NCBI RefSeq assembly: GCF_000331305.1
Contig: NZ_KB217483.1
Location: 768,340-832,339 of the forward strand
Direction: 5' to 3'
DNA length: 64,000 bases
DNA from: Calothrix sp. PCC 7103
GTDB taxonomy: Bacteria > Cyanobacteriota > Cyanobacteriia > Cyanobacteriales > Nostocaceae
Shown piece after piece: positions 52,352-61,849 of the stretch (within the stretch, counting starts at the first letter, position 1; every line of letters starts with the position of its first letter). The position numbers were made by a program, and so were the translations under genes. Under the pieces are notes generated by a model that was given only the letters and a program-made list of their open reading frames with translations, made no database searches and was not told the origin of the DNA.

Positions 52352-52711
52352 ATGACCGACTTTCGAGAGATCAAAGAATGGGAAAAAGCCCATGAGTTAA
52401 CAGTTGCTGTCTATCAAGCTACACGAGAGTTTCCAGAAGTGGAAATTTTGGGTTTGACGCAGCAAATACGTTTAGCTTGTTCTGCTATTCCAATTAAAAT
52501 TGCTCAGGGATATGATAGGGAAGATTATGAAGAAAAGATTAATTATTTGGAATTAGCAAGCGATAATGCTACAGAAGTTCAATACTTTCTTTTACTCAGT
52601 TACGAGTTACAAATGTTACCCATTGAAGATTATGACCGTTTGGTAAGTAAAGCTGTGGAGGTGAGAGAAGCGATAGATGAGTTAATTACAAAGTTCAATA
52701 ATAAGTTTTAG
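52352..52711 (+). CDS. Four-helix-bundle protein (23S rRNA intervening-sequence type)
   Basis: A 119-residue helical protein: DFREIKEWEKAHELTVAVYQ (as two overlapping blocks), PEVEILGLTQQIRLACSAIP, KINYLELASDNATEVQYFLL and YDRLVSKAVEVREAIDELI. This is the S23-type four-helix bundle named after 23S rRNA intervening sequences; free-standing members are widespread in cyanobacteria and other bacteria and of unknown role. It starts at the ATG giving MTDF; an upstream TTG at 52259 would add unrelated residues. It lies 28 bp before the JAMM peptidase and may be co-transcribed with it. Confidence 0.85.
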   Translation: MTDFREIKEWEKAHELTVAVYQATREFPEVEILGLTQQIRLACSAIPIKIAQGYDREDYEEKINYLELASDNATEVQYFLLLSYELQMLPIEDYDRLVSKAVEVREAIDELITKFNNKF

Positions 52712-52739
52712 ACTGTAATATTTTTTAATAAATCTCCAC

Positions 52740-53189
52740 ATGATACAACTTACTTCCTCACATTTACAAATTATTTACAACCATGCAGAAGGCGCCTATC
52801 CTGAAGAGTGTTGTGGTATTCTACTGGGTGTAGCTTTGGGGACTAATAAGGAATGTGTCAAAGTTATTACAACGAAAAATGTTTGGAATACGGAAGAAGA
52901 ACCGGATATATTTACACATCAAGAAGGGAGTCGTAACAGTAGGTATACAATTTCACCTAAAGATTTAATGGCAGCACAAAAGCAAGCACGAGAGGAATCG
53001 TTGGATATTATTGGCATATTTCATTCACACGTTGATAATTTAGCAGTTCCTTCTGAGTTTGACCGTGAATATGCTTGGCACTCATATTCTTATATTATAG
53101 TTTCCGTTTATGATGGAAAAGCTAGAGATATGAGAAGCTGGTGTTTAGACGAAACTCATGGATTTCAGGAAGAAGTTGTTCAGTATTAA
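52740..53189 (+). CDS. JAMM/MPN (M67) metallopeptidase
   Basis: A 149-residue zinc peptidase with a full JAMM motif: Glu in YPEECCGILLG and the HSHVDNLAVPSEFD block (two His, Ser and Asp). Bacterial members cut C-terminal extensions from ubiquitin-like sulfur carriers (ThiS/MoaD/CysO) or act in siderophore and cysteine pathways. In most cyanobacteria the gene sits beside a MoeB/ThiF-type adenylyltransferase; none is present here. Cytoplasmic. It follows the four-helix-bundle gene by 28 bp. Confidence 0.9.
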   Translation: MIQLTSSHLQIIYNHAEGAYPEECCGILLGVALGTNKECVKVITTKNVWNTEEEPDIFTHQEGSRNSRYTISPKDLMAAQKQAREESLDIIGIFHSHVDNLAVPSEFDREYAWHSYSYIIVSVYDGKARDMRSWCLDETHGFQEEVVQY

Positions 53190-53386
53190 ATCTACTTAAA
53201 TAAATTGTTATTTGGAGTTTACGTACAATAGTCGAACCGAAATTTCAATAATAAACTCAGACCTTGTTCTAATACTGACTAGCAATAAAGTTTGTCACCA
53301 TGTTTTTCTGTAAGAACGTCAAAATATTAATAAGGTATAATTGTCTAGAAAGATGGTAAAAAAATTTGCGCTTTAACGGTTATTAG

Positions 53387-53668
53387 CTATTCAAAGAAGA
53401 TATTGACGTATTCTTTTGCGTCAAACCCTGTTTGCTCACCCGTTTTCATAAAGTGTTCGAGTTCCATTTGAAAGTGTTCTATTTCAAAATCTGATAAGTC
53501 GATGGGTTTTGCTTGTAGTGGTGGCTTTTTGATTATGCGCGCTTGATATGTGTTTAAATCTATATTAACAAGGTTGGATACGGCGCCTTGTTGTAATAAT
53601 TTTAAATATTCTTGTTTTGGTAAACTCCAGTAAGAACCAAGTTGAATTACATAAAATCGACGAGCCAT
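53387..53668 (-). CDS. Small hypothetical protein, 93 residues
   Basis: Begins MARRFYVIQLGSYWSLPKQEYL, then a mixed stretch (LVNIDLNTYQARIIKKPP) and an acidic helical end (FEIEHFQMELEHFMKTG). Soluble, with no motif. The start ATG and compact frame look genuine, but no family is recognised. It is divergent from the beta-CASP gene, with a palindromic repeat in between. Confidence 0.55.
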   Translation of the reverse strand: MARRFYVIQLGSYWSLPKQEYLKLLQQGAVSNLVNIDLNTYQARIIKKPPLQAKPIDLSDFEIEHFQMELEHFMKTGEQTGFDAKEYVNIFFE

Positions 53669-53692
53669 AGTATATTAGGTGAATAAAAAGAA

Positions 53693-53731
53693 AGAAACCA
53701 GACTTCGCTATTGATGTCAGGTTTCTTTTTC
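53693..53731. terminator. AGAAACC…AGGTTTCT hairpin
   Basis: A shorter member of the AGAAACC palindrome family, followed by a run of T residues on the plus strand, 50 bp before the beta-CASP gene. It may be part of its leader. Confidence 0.55.
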
Positions 53732-53780
53732 TAAGTTAGAAGTTTTTAGTGGTTAGAGTATATTACTTTTTAGAATTTTT

Positions 53781-56246
53781 ATGGCAGATTCTCAACAAAA
53801 CTTAACAACAGAAATATTTTGCTGTTTACAAGGAAGCATTGAAAACCAATGTTTGACTACTATAACTGGTGAAGAACTCAAAGTACGCGGAAATTGCGAT
53901 TTATCTGGTACGGGTATTTGGATATGTATTCCTGCTACCGACTCGAATGGTACCGTAGTGAGTGTTTCAATTATTTCTCAAGTAGAGTCAACACAACAGT
54001 CTTATTGTATTGGCAGAGTTACACAAGTCGCTAAACGTGGCACTATTTTAGTTAAAGTATCCAATAGCTGTAAAATTACTTTTACAACTACGCAAATTTT
54101 ACACGTTAGTAGTATTTATCGATTGGACTTTGAGTTTCTTTCCGGAAAGTTATATGTAACTACAGCAACTAAATTTGATTCTGATTACCAAAATCAACCA
54201 ATATCGGTAGCGTTACCAGAGGAAGTTGTGGAATCTGTGGCAATTCCTGCTACAGTTGCTACAGCTACTACAGTTGCTACGCCGAAAACACTAGAAAAAG
54301 TATGGCGTGAAAAGTTGGAACCGTTGATATTAGAGAGAATACCAGGAATTAAAATTTCTGAATTTAATGTGTACACTGGGGTTTTGGAGTGGGAAGGTAC
54401 GGTACAAGAGAAAAGGTATCGAGTTCAGGGTACTGTTGGATCTACTTCTTTACTTATTTATGAGTTGGGGTTTTATCAGCAACCAGCATTGAGTAATGAT
54501 AGTGATATAGATGATGATGATTTTGATGATGAAGAGGAAAATGAAGACGATATATTAAGGGTTACACCTTTAGGCGCCGCGCGTTCAATAGGCGCCTCTT
54601 GTTTTAAAGTAGAGATAGGAAAGTATGAAATAGTTCTGGATGCGGGGACTCGACCGAAAGGGGATAATCCGTTACCAGCATTTGAATTACTCAAAAACCC
54701 TAATCTTATATTAATCACACACGCGCACTCTGACCATATCGGCGCCTTACCTGTGTTACATCGTATGTTTAAAGCAACACCGATGATTTGTACTCCAGGT
54801 ACTCGGTCGATTGCACGGGTGATGTTGGAAGATTGTTTGAAGGTGACTTTGAAGAATGAAGACTTTGAACCGTTATTTGAAGAGCAAGATTTGTACCAAA
54901 CGCTTTTACACCTGGAAACTCAACCTATTGGTGTAGAGTTTGAACCGTTGCCAGGTTTAACCGTAAAGTTTATCAATGCTGGACATATTGTAGGTGCCGC
55001 TTGTATTTATTTAAAGTATGGCAATCGTAGTTTAGTATATACAGGAGACTATAATATTGCCAATAGTCGAACTACAGTAGGACTAAAATTAGCTGATTTA
55101 CCCACTGCTGATATTTTAATAACAGAAGCAACTTATGGCGCCGCAATTCACCCAAGTCGCAAACAGCAAGAAACTGAGTTAGTGCAAGCAGTTTGGAATG
55201 TAGTTGCCAAAGGTGGTAATGTGTTAATTCCCGCTTTTGCTCTCGGACGTGCCCAAGAAATTATTTTACTACTCAAAACCAGCGCTTTATTCACAAATAG
55301 TAATATTCCCATCTTTGTAGATGGGTTGGTGAGAAAGATTACTGATGTCTTCAATGATAATTTAGATTTGTTACCCGAAGCTGTTAGTAACTTTGCTGCA
55401 AATTGTCGTATTCCACCCTTTTGCGATGGAAAAAAGGTGATTTTTGTCACTGATACTAAGGAACGTCCATTTGCGATGGTTCAACCTAGTGTAATTATTG
55501 CTTCTTCTGGAATGCTGACTGGTGGCGCCTCAGTTTATTATGCCAAATCTTTGTTAGAAAGAGATGATGCGGCTATTTTTATGAGTGGGTATACCGACGA
55601 AGAATCACCGGGACGATTATTACAAAGTATGAAGTCGGGTGAAGTTGTGACGATGGATGGGGTGGATTATACAGTAAAAGCGGAGATTCGTAAATTTAAT
55701 TTATCTGCTCATACCGACCGTATTGGGATAGGACAAGTTATTGCTAAAGTGGCGCCACGTCATTTAATTTTAATACACGGAATGCCTGATAGTCTTTACG
55801 ATTTAGCACGAACCGATTTACAAAAGAATCATGTTGTGCATATTCCATCTTGTGGGGAGACTATAGAATATGGAGTGTTTCCAGATTTTTTGAGCCAAAA
55901 ACGACAAGTAGAAATAGAACACCCCAAAGAGGTGGAATTAGAAATTGTAGCAGAACATGATGGCGCCTGGATTCGTATTCCTCAAGAAGTAGTAGATACA
56001 GACCCTCGTTGGCAAACTTTATCACAAGTAGGTATCATTCGAGCCAAATGGCATAGAGATAGTTTAATGTTACTACCTATTACAAAGAAACAAATACCGA
56101 AGAAAGCACCAATGATAACTGCTGGGAACTGCTGTGCAAGATGTAAATACTTTGATGGTAGTTTATGTTTAATGCCAGAAAGTATATTTCATAACCGTCA
56201 AATTGCCCCTGAAGGTAGTTGTCCGGAATTTACTCTAAGTCCTTAA
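53781..56246 (+). CDS. Beta-CASP metallo-beta-lactamase-fold hydrolase (RNase-like)
   Basis: An 821-residue protein. An N-terminal part (~1-240) has beta-barrel-like strands and a Thr/Ala-rich linker, then an acidic loop (SDIDDDDFDDEEENEDD). The metallo-beta-lactamase core follows: ITHAHSDHIGALP (metal-binding His and Asp), NAGHIVGAACIYL, VYTGDYN, then the beta-CASP insertion (NVLIPAFALGRAQEI, IASSGMLTGG, FMSGYTDEESPGR) and the RMMBL end (NLSAHTDR, LIHGM). The last ~40 residues have a Cys cluster (CCARCKYFDGSLC…CPEF). Probably an RNase in cyanobacterial RNA turnover; the extensions are unlike RNase J. Confidence 0.88.
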   Translation: MADSQQNLTTEIFCCLQGSIENQCLTTITGEELKVRGNCDLSGTGIWICIPATDSNGTVVSVSIISQVESTQQSYCIGRVTQVAKRGTILVKVSNSCKITFTTTQILHVSSIYRLDFEFLSGKLYVTTATKFDSDYQNQPISVALPEEVVESVAIPATVATATTVATPKTLEKVWREKLEPLILERIPGIKISEFNVYTGVLEWEGTVQEKRYRVQGTVGSTSLLIYELGFYQQPALSNDSDIDDDDFDDEEENEDDILRVTPLGAARSIGASCFKVEIGKYEIVLDAGTRPKGDNPLPAFELLKNPNLILITHAHSDHIGALPVLHRMFKATPMICTPGTRSIARVMLEDCLKVTLKNEDFEPLFEEQDLYQTLLHLETQPIGVEFEPLPGLTVKFINAGHIVGAACIYLKYGNRSLVYTGDYNIANSRTTVGLKLADLPTADILITEATYGAAIHPSRKQQETELVQAVWNVVAKGGNVLIPAFALGRAQEIILLLKTSALFTNSNIPIFVDGLVRKITDVFNDNLDLLPEAVSNFAANCRIPPFCDGKKVIFVTDTKERPFAMVQPSVIIASSGMLTGGASVYYAKSLLERDDAAIFMSGYTDEESPGRLLQSMKSGEVVTMDGVDYTVKAEIRKFNLSAHTDRIGIGQVIAKVAPRHLILIHGMPDSLYDLARTDLQKNHVVHIPSCGETIEYGVFPDFLSQKRQVEIEHPKEVELEIVAEHDGAWIRIPQEVVDTDPRWQTLSQVGIIRAKWHRDSLMLLPITKKQIPKKAPMITAGNCCARCKYFDGSLCLMPESIFHNRQIAPEGSCPEFTLSP

Positions 56247-56676
56247 AAAAGGTGGCAATTTCTTTTTCAAATTTATCACAAGCTAAGAGTAAATTTTGAA
56301 TGATTATTTGGAAGTATTCAATATCCATCATGGCAATTTGAGCATTGTGCATAATGGATACTACTTGTCTTCCTTCAATATCTTCTAAACACCAAAACCC
56401 AATTTTATGCTTACTGTTTTCCATCAGCAACATTGTAGACATCCACCCAGGAACGTTGTCTGTGCTATTATAGTAAATAGCGCTGGGGACAGAAAATTCT
56501 AGAGTAGTTTCAAAGCGTATAATAAAAAGAATTTGTGTGCTACCTGACTGCATTTGAAATTTAATGATAGCTCGTCTATCATTAATCTCTCCTATTTTCC
56601 ATCCGAGTTGATTACAATAAAATTGAATCAATGCGCGAAACTGTTCATCAGAAAATGAATCGATGTTCGCTATCAT
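56230..56676 (-). CDS. Hypothetical protein, YbjN/chaperone-like, 148 residues
   Basis: Soluble protein: DSFSDEQFRALIQFYCNQLGWK, then alternating strands (RRAIIKFQMQSGSTQILF) and a helical C-terminus (MDIEYFQIIIQNLLLACDKFE). This order, helix - sheet - helix, is that of YbjN or type-III-chaperone-like folds; the match is by pattern only. It is convergent with the beta-CASP gene, and the two coding ends overlap by 17 bp. Confidence 0.6.
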   Translation of the reverse strand: MIANIDSFSDEQFRALIQFYCNQLGWKIGEINDRRAIIKFQMQSGSTQILFIIRFETTLEFSVPSAIYYNSTDNVPGWMSTMLLMENSKHKIGFWCLEDIEGRQVVSIMHNAQIAMMDIEYFQIIIQNLLLACDKFEKEIATFFKDLE

Positions 56677-57381
56677 AGTTTATATATTCCTTTAATCGCT
56701 AGCAACAAATGAAATATTAGAAACCGGGTTTATTCGTTACAATATTGTTATAAAACGGCGATTTTGCATAGAAACCCGGTTTTTTTAAACACGTCTTTGT
56801 ATTTAGTGTCTAAACCCTGAATGACTTATATAGGTAATGTATTAGGCAATATATTGATTATAACTATAGACTGAGATCGATGCAGTGATTAATAATACAC
56901 TGTAATTGAAAAATTGTAGCTTGAAAAAATATCCTTAGCAAAAATCCCATATGTACCAATAGTTTCAGAAAATGTGCTAGTTCTATAAGTATTAATACGT
57001 TAGTGCAAGATGTAAGTTAATTTTACTTACTAGTGCATAACTAGGTTTTGTTCACACCTATATAGTATTGTGATTTTCCACATAATATTTTTGTGGAGAT
57101 TACGCAACTTGCATGTATAACACAGTGTTGTGACACGAATAATTATGAAAAGCTTAAATGTTTTAATTTTCAGTCAGTCTCACATTCTTTTGCAGTACCA
57201 GTATTAAAAGTTGATTTAGCTAAAAATAAAGTACTGTTACAAATAGGGGACTTCCAAAAAATAAAATCACCAAAGGCAGATAATCATAATCATTGTCAAA
57301 GATTATGAGTGATCAGCACTTCAAGGTTATACCGTTTTGTAGTAAATTGAGTTATTGGTAATATTTTGGGTACAACGTGTA
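56677..57381. other. Spacer with one palindromic repeat and a doubtful frame
   Basis: About 700 AT-rich bases. The AGAAACC palindrome lies at 56719-56787. A GTG-started frame at 57093-57308 (71 codons) has no ribosome-binding site and no similarity that I recognise. Nothing else is visible. Confidence 0.45.
56719..56787. terminator. AGAAACCGGGTTT palindromic repeat with T-run
   Basis: Arms AGAAACCGGGTTT and GAAACCCGGTTTTTT around about 40 bases. It is 43 bp upstream of the minus-strand gene's start codon, so here it does not follow a stop codon. Confidence 0.65.
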
Positions 57382-57522
57382 ATGTCAATACAATTAACTG
57401 AATCTGTCAAAAAAATGCTAGCAGAAACAGCACTTAAATTAAAGGGCGCATTCAAACGGCGTTTTCAAGCGCAAACAGTTTTAGAGTTAGGTCATGGGTA
57501 TCGGCTCAATAAGTTGGGGTAA
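57382..57522 (+). pseudogene. N-terminal transposase fragment (ISAzo13-like)
   Basis: Reads MSIQLTESVKKMLAETA then LKLKGAFKRRFQAQTVLELG, similar from memory to the N-terminus of ISAzo13-type transposases in cyanobacteria, then loses the frame and stops after 46 residues. The rest of the transposase is missing. Confidence 0.5.
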
Positions 57523-57948
57523 GTAATAATTATCCAGTATTGTTTAATAAATGTATTATTAATACAAGTAACTTAAGCCATGCGGGCGCAAGGCGCCCGC
57601 TGCGCCATATAACTTTGCTTTAATATGTATCGAGAGTATTGATGTATTACCGTGCGTTTTCACTCAACAAGAAGCGTGCTACCGTTTTGATTATAAAGTG
57701 GAAGAAATAACTATATTAACTAATAACAAAAAATACGAACTACCATAGCGCTAATGGAATAATAGACTTTTAGGCGCACCAATGCAACCGCGCAGAACCA
57801 ACGAGCGTAGAAATTTTTATGCAGGTGCAATTGAGCGCCTCTAAAATAAAAGGTACTAAGTTTTGAGCAAGACTCGCGGATTAATTTTTGAATGTTTACC
57901 CTGACATACAGAATAATTCTTTTTGCGACGACTCTGCCATAGGCATAG
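57523..57948. other. Remnant-like spacer before the IS66-type gene
   Basis: Contains a strong GC hairpin (GCGGGCGC-AAG-GCGCCCGC region, 57583-57601) and a start-less plus-strand stretch at about 57622-57747 reading IDVLPCVFTQQEACYRFDYK then ITILTNNKKYELP and a stop, which looks like the tail of a lost gene of unknown type. The IS66-type element's left end should lie here but was not identified. Confidence 0.4.
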
Positions 57949-59625
57949 TCAAAGATTTATTTCTAATAATTGTTCCCAATGATGGAATTTCTCCTGCGGA
58001 GACACTACGTGAACAATCTTCTTAGAAATACGGTCTTGCATGTATTTAAAAAAGCTTATTCCCAATTTACGAGTAGTCACAACAAGAGACATAAACATGT
58101 CCCAAGCCTTGGTACCCTCACTCGTTTGAGTCGCATAACTAATCTTGCGTCGCTGCACCATAGTTCTAGCTGCCAGTTCCGCTGGGTTATTATGTAAAGG
58201 TAGTTCAGGATATTCTAAAACTAATAGTAACTCAGATACTTTTGCTGCCGTTAATCGTTTTCGTTCATCCAACTGCTTGTAACCAGTTTCAGTGCCGAAA
58301 ATTTTCCAAAATTTTGACTCTAGCTTAAGTTTTATCTCAAGGGAAGGAGATTCTCTATAAGCGAGTAATTCTCGGTAGTAATTCCAAAATTCCGTGAGAA
58401 AGTCGTCTAAAATTTTTTGATGGCAGGCAACAAACGGAGTCAATTTTTTATAATGGCGCCCTTCATGTACCCAGCATAGAGCTAAATTATCAGTCAATAG
58501 CTTGAATTGAGGAGCATCATCACATACGAGAGTCTGTATTATTGGAATGTTGGCTTGCTGATGGTAAAAACTAATTGCTGCTGCTTCTAATACACGAGTA
58601 CGATGTTGAGAACCTAATTTGCTCAAATATCTGTTAAGCAAAGAATTAAACCGTGACTCTGTAAACACTATTCCTTGAGGCAATAATTTAAGTCTATTGC
58701 TCCATTTAACTGGTATATTCAGACTATCCAATAGCTCGTAGGTAAGCTCATTTAAAATAAATTCAAGCTCTTGTTTATTCTGTAATACCCCCAGTACGCT
58801 TAACCTATCTTTTTTTAGCGTCGTTGAATAAACTGTATATAAAGGGTTACAAATTACATTCGTTGTATGATTTATTCCTTTGACACGCGCGGATGTTTGA
58901 TCTAAATGCTGCCAGGGAGTACTAGCTAAACCGGATGTATATAATTCATTGAACTCAGCTTCAAAATCAACAGTATTTTTAATTAGCAGATTCGACAAAT
59001 ATCCAGCCGACATAGAGATTCCAATATCTTCTAGAAACTCTAAAAGTTTACCTTGAGTCATGTTGGCTCCGTAGTACAGACTCATTACTAATGCTTTTAC
59101 TCCAGGACCAAACTCCCCATCGTAACCTGCTGGTAACGGCGCCAAATATGTTTTCCCTTCTGAAGGTGAGTAGTATTTTGGTTTCAAGAATAATACGTTA
59201 TCTGTTTTAAGTGAGATGTCTTGAACGATAACTTCTTCGTAACCCTTAAACTCTGCATCGGGCGGTAGCTCTGACTTGGGGTATGGTAATATTTCCTTTC
59301 TATCTATTGTAATGTTGACGTTTTTACTACTTTTTATATGTTTTTTAGGTGTTTTTCGTTCTTTCTCTGATGAATGATTCTCTTTAAAACCCTTTGATTT
59401 ATTCGCTTTTACATTTGGCTTGCCGTCCTCTCCCTTGAGGCGATTATTTTCGTCTCGAAGTCTTTGATTTTCCTCTTGTAGTTCTTTTGTTTGAGCTTGT
59501 AACTGCTCTATTACGTTGAGTAGTATCTCTACGGTACGGCGCAATGAAGGGTCTGCAATCTCTGATGGGTCAATTGTTTGCAGCAATGTTTCTTCTAATT
59601 TTTCAAGTTCTGATTTTTGCGTCAT
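57949..59625 (-). CDS. IS66-like transposase
   Basis: A 558-residue transposase. N-terminal leucine-zipper coil (~40-75, IEQLQAQTKELQEENQRL), basic linker, IS66-type domain with TYLAPLPAGYDGEFGPGVKAL and YYGANMTQGKLLEFLEDIG, then the DDE core: LDQTSARVKG (Asp), LVCDDAPQFKLL (Asp) and the WVHEGRHYKKL block, and finally ELPLHNNPAELAARTMVQRRKIS with the Glu. TnpA and TnpB partners of classical IS66 are absent, as in the ISBst12-like subgroup. Both GGCGCC sites inside suggest long residence in this genome. Terminal repeats were not found. Confidence 0.9.
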   Translation of the reverse strand: MTQKSELEKLEETLLQTIDPSEIADPSLRRTVEILLNVIEQLQAQTKELQEENQRLRDENNRLKGEDGKPNVKANKSKGFKENHSSEKERKTPKKHIKSSKNVNITIDRKEILPYPKSELPPDAEFKGYEEVIVQDISLKTDNVLFLKPKYYSPSEGKTYLAPLPAGYDGEFGPGVKALVMSLYYGANMTQGKLLEFLEDIGISMSAGYLSNLLIKNTVDFEAEFNELYTSGLASTPWQHLDQTSARVKGINHTTNVICNPLYTVYSTTLKKDRLSVLGVLQNKQELEFILNELTYELLDSLNIPVKWSNRLKLLPQGIVFTESRFNSLLNRYLSKLGSQHRTRVLEAAAISFYHQQANIPIIQTLVCDDAPQFKLLTDNLALCWVHEGRHYKKLTPFVACHQKILDDFLTEFWNYYRELLAYRESPSLEIKLKLESKFWKIFGTETGYKQLDERKRLTAAKVSELLLVLEYPELPLHNNPAELAARTMVQRRKISYATQTSEGTKAWDMFMSLVVTTRKLGISFFKYMQDRISKKIVHVVSPQEKFHHWEQLLEINL

Positions 59626-60028
59626 GCGTCATATTCTATAACGCTACGTGTACTTCTCATCCCGAACTACACTTTTCGTAACTGGTTTCCTAATATTGTT
59701 TTGCTGTTAACTTCTTGCTAGAGCGCCAGTCCAGTAGAATCATTCTCAACGAGAAATTAACGTTTGAGCCGTGTTTCAATAAGGATTTATCGGCTGAAAT
59801 GAACAAATTCGGTTCTACTGGGCCGACGCTCTAGTTGCCTTGTACATATATTGTGCAAGCAATAAGCACTTCGTTTTTTATATAACGAACCTTTTTGTAA
59901 CGCTCGTTCCTGCTTTGTTGTCAACGGTTGTCGGCGCCTAATTTTAGCTGGGAGCAATAGGGCAATATCATTGCCTTTAATTCTTTATACCTTGAGAGGC
60001 ACCGTGCGCTCGTACATTGGTGCTACCC
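59626..60028. other. Spacer between two transposase genes, with an inverted-repeat element
   Basis: Apart from the 117-bp element at 59718-59834 only one GGCGCC site (59933) is noticeable. Confidence 0.5.
59718..59834. mobile_element. 117-bp MITE-like element
   Basis: The ends CTAGAGCGCCAGTCCAGTAG and (reverse complement of the right end) CTAGAGCGTCGGCCCAGTAG match at 17 of 20 positions. No coding capacity. The tip CTAGAGCG is shared with the right end of the element at 24884-25006, so the two may be distant relatives. Confidence 0.55.
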
Positions 60029-61219
60029 CTACTTATTGAGCGGATACATTTTATCAAGCATCGTTTTATATAAAATTTGAGATTTTATTTTTCCAGCATT
60101 TAGAAGTGCAGTAATAAAACTCTTCAAATATTGACGAGATGTTTGTAAAGAAATAAGACGTTTTGAAACATTATTAGTATCGGCAGCATCCCACATTATC
60201 GCACGTAATAAATTGTAAGCCATTAAGTATACAAAAATTTCTTTACGAACCATATCTGGAGTTTTACCTCGAAGCATTTCCATTTTTAAAGTAGTCTTCA
60301 CATGTCGAATATCAATTTCGACTTGCCATCTCCAACGATATAACTGTGCAATTTTTTGAAGAGTATAAATTTTATTATCTAATAAAGTAGTTACTACGAT
60401 AATTTCCTTAGTACGAAAACCTGATTGAGGAACCTGAAAGCGAACTTGACGAACTACTTGACTATCTGGTAAGCAATTAAATCCAACAGCACTCATATGT
60501 CGAGGACGGGTTTTTGGCTTGTACCAAGTAACTAAATAATCATTTTTACTTAAGCGTTTTCCGCGTTTAAAGTTATTTTTACGACTATGGTGACAACGAA
60601 ACACAGCATCTGCAAGTCTTCCTTTAACAAGTGCTAAATCTACATAAGTACCGAAAGCTCTGTCTGCAAGAGCCACATCTTGTGGTGACAACAAATAATA
60701 CATTTGTCGAGCCATAACTATTTCACTTGTATTAAAAGCTTCTATCAAAACTCCCATAGCTGCTCCTGTTACTAAACTAAACATAACTACCAGTTTAGCA
60801 ATTGGAAAGCCGCATCCAGGTGATTGATTCGAGTGCTGTGGATAACATAATTGATTCGCTGGTGTATCTGGCATTAAAACACTTGAACCGTCTATCATTT
60901 TTACATGACGACCACACCATAAATCTTGTGAGTTTGCCTTTGATTCAAGATTATCTCCTGTTTTTTTAAATAAATTTTTTAAAAAGTTTTCTGATAATCT
61001 TTGTTTCGCTTTTGTGTAACCCCCTGTGTTTGATGAAGGTGTTTTCATATTACTTGCTGCTAACCATGCAACTATTTTACTTACTGCGTTGCTGCAACTT
61101 TTATCTTCGTCAAGTACTTGGTACAAAAAAGCCCAAAGTGTAACAATCGGATTGAAAAAACGGTTACGACGTTTTTTGGTCTGTGATGATAATTCTGTGT
61201 CTGAGATAGTTGATGACAA
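60029..61219 (-). CDS. IS4-family transposase
   Basis: About 396 residues. The N-terminal block NPIVTLWAFLYQVLDEDKSC is followed by the DDE core: MIDGSSVLMPDTP (first Asp), VALADRAFGTYVDLAL (second Asp) and the YREK-like YRWRWQVEIDIRHVKTTLKME with the catalytic Glu. The only start in frame is a TTG at 61219; similarity continues upstream without an ATG (SLGIPWQGILSASTIEE) to a stop near 61309, so the natural start has probably been lost or is non-standard. No GGCGCC lies in this gene. Ends of the element were not identified. Confidence 0.88.
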   Translation of the reverse strand: MSSTISDTELSSQTKKRRNRFFNPIVTLWAFLYQVLDEDKSCSNAVSKIVAWLAASNMKTPSSNTGGYTKAKQRLSENFLKNLFKKTGDNLESKANSQDLWCGRHVKMIDGSSVLMPDTPANQLCYPQHSNQSPGCGFPIAKLVVMFSLVTGAAMGVLIEAFNTSEIVMARQMYYLLSPQDVALADRAFGTYVDLALVKGRLADAVFRCHHSRKNNFKRGKRLSKNDYLVTWYKPKTRPRHMSAVGFNCLPDSQVVRQVRFQVPQSGFRTKEIIVVTTLLDNKIYTLQKIAQLYRWRWQVEIDIRHVKTTLKMEMLRGKTPDMVRKEIFVYLMAYNLLRAIMWDAADTNNVSKRLISLQTSRQYLKSFITALLNAGKIKSQILYKTMLDKMYPLNK

Positions 61220-61849
61220 CAGAACTTCTTCAATTGTTGATGCTGATAAGATCCCTTGCCACGGTATTCCTAGAGAACGACTGAATTTTTCCGCATCGAA
61301 TTTCTACACAATTAGGCATAGTAGATATGAACATTTTTATTACGTCTCCAAGTCACAGAATGAAGTGAAATCAAGCAGGTCTCTCTAAATAGCCTTGCTC
61401 TCCAGTTCACTTTTTACCTTGACTTGGAGATTTTTTACATGCACATTTTCTCATATTGCACGTACTATTTTCGGAGCTAAAATTCTTACATAAGATGAAC
61501 TAAGCCCGTTCCTTGTACAACTGTTATATTTTTAACATAGTGTTACAGGCGCCCGCCGTCGGCGCGATTTAATAACGCGCCCTCCGGTTTTATTAGTAAG
61601 TATTAGATAGTATTTATATATTAATCTAGATTTTTTTAATTGATAGTTAGATTTAGGAAAGTGATAAATTGTTGTTCACCACTTAATAAATGAATCGAAT
61701 TCACGTTGATGTATAGTTGATACGTATTGGTATTGATGTAGGCGCCGACCGTGTTAATCGCCATCACCAAAGCGTGAAAGCCTATCATAGCAATACGTTT
61801 ACCTTGGAGCGGATGCTTAAGTAAGTGCCATTCGCCCCTACGGTATATA
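61220..61849. other. Spacer with hairpins and a doubtful minus-strand frame
   Basis: 61350-61426 can fold through CTCCAAGTCA / TTGACTTGGAG with GTGAA / TTCAC inside. GGCGCG…CGCGCC (about 61560-61580) forms a short GC stem. A minus-strand frame at 61636-61849 (…GKRIAMIGFHALVMAIN…, …YQLYINVNSIHLLSG…) is open but has no proper start outside the ABC gene and is not convincing. Confidence 0.45.

Noticed and set aside
57093..57308. 71-codon plus-strand gene starting at GTG
   Set aside because: No ribosome-binding site, no recognisable family, and it lies in AT-rich spacer.
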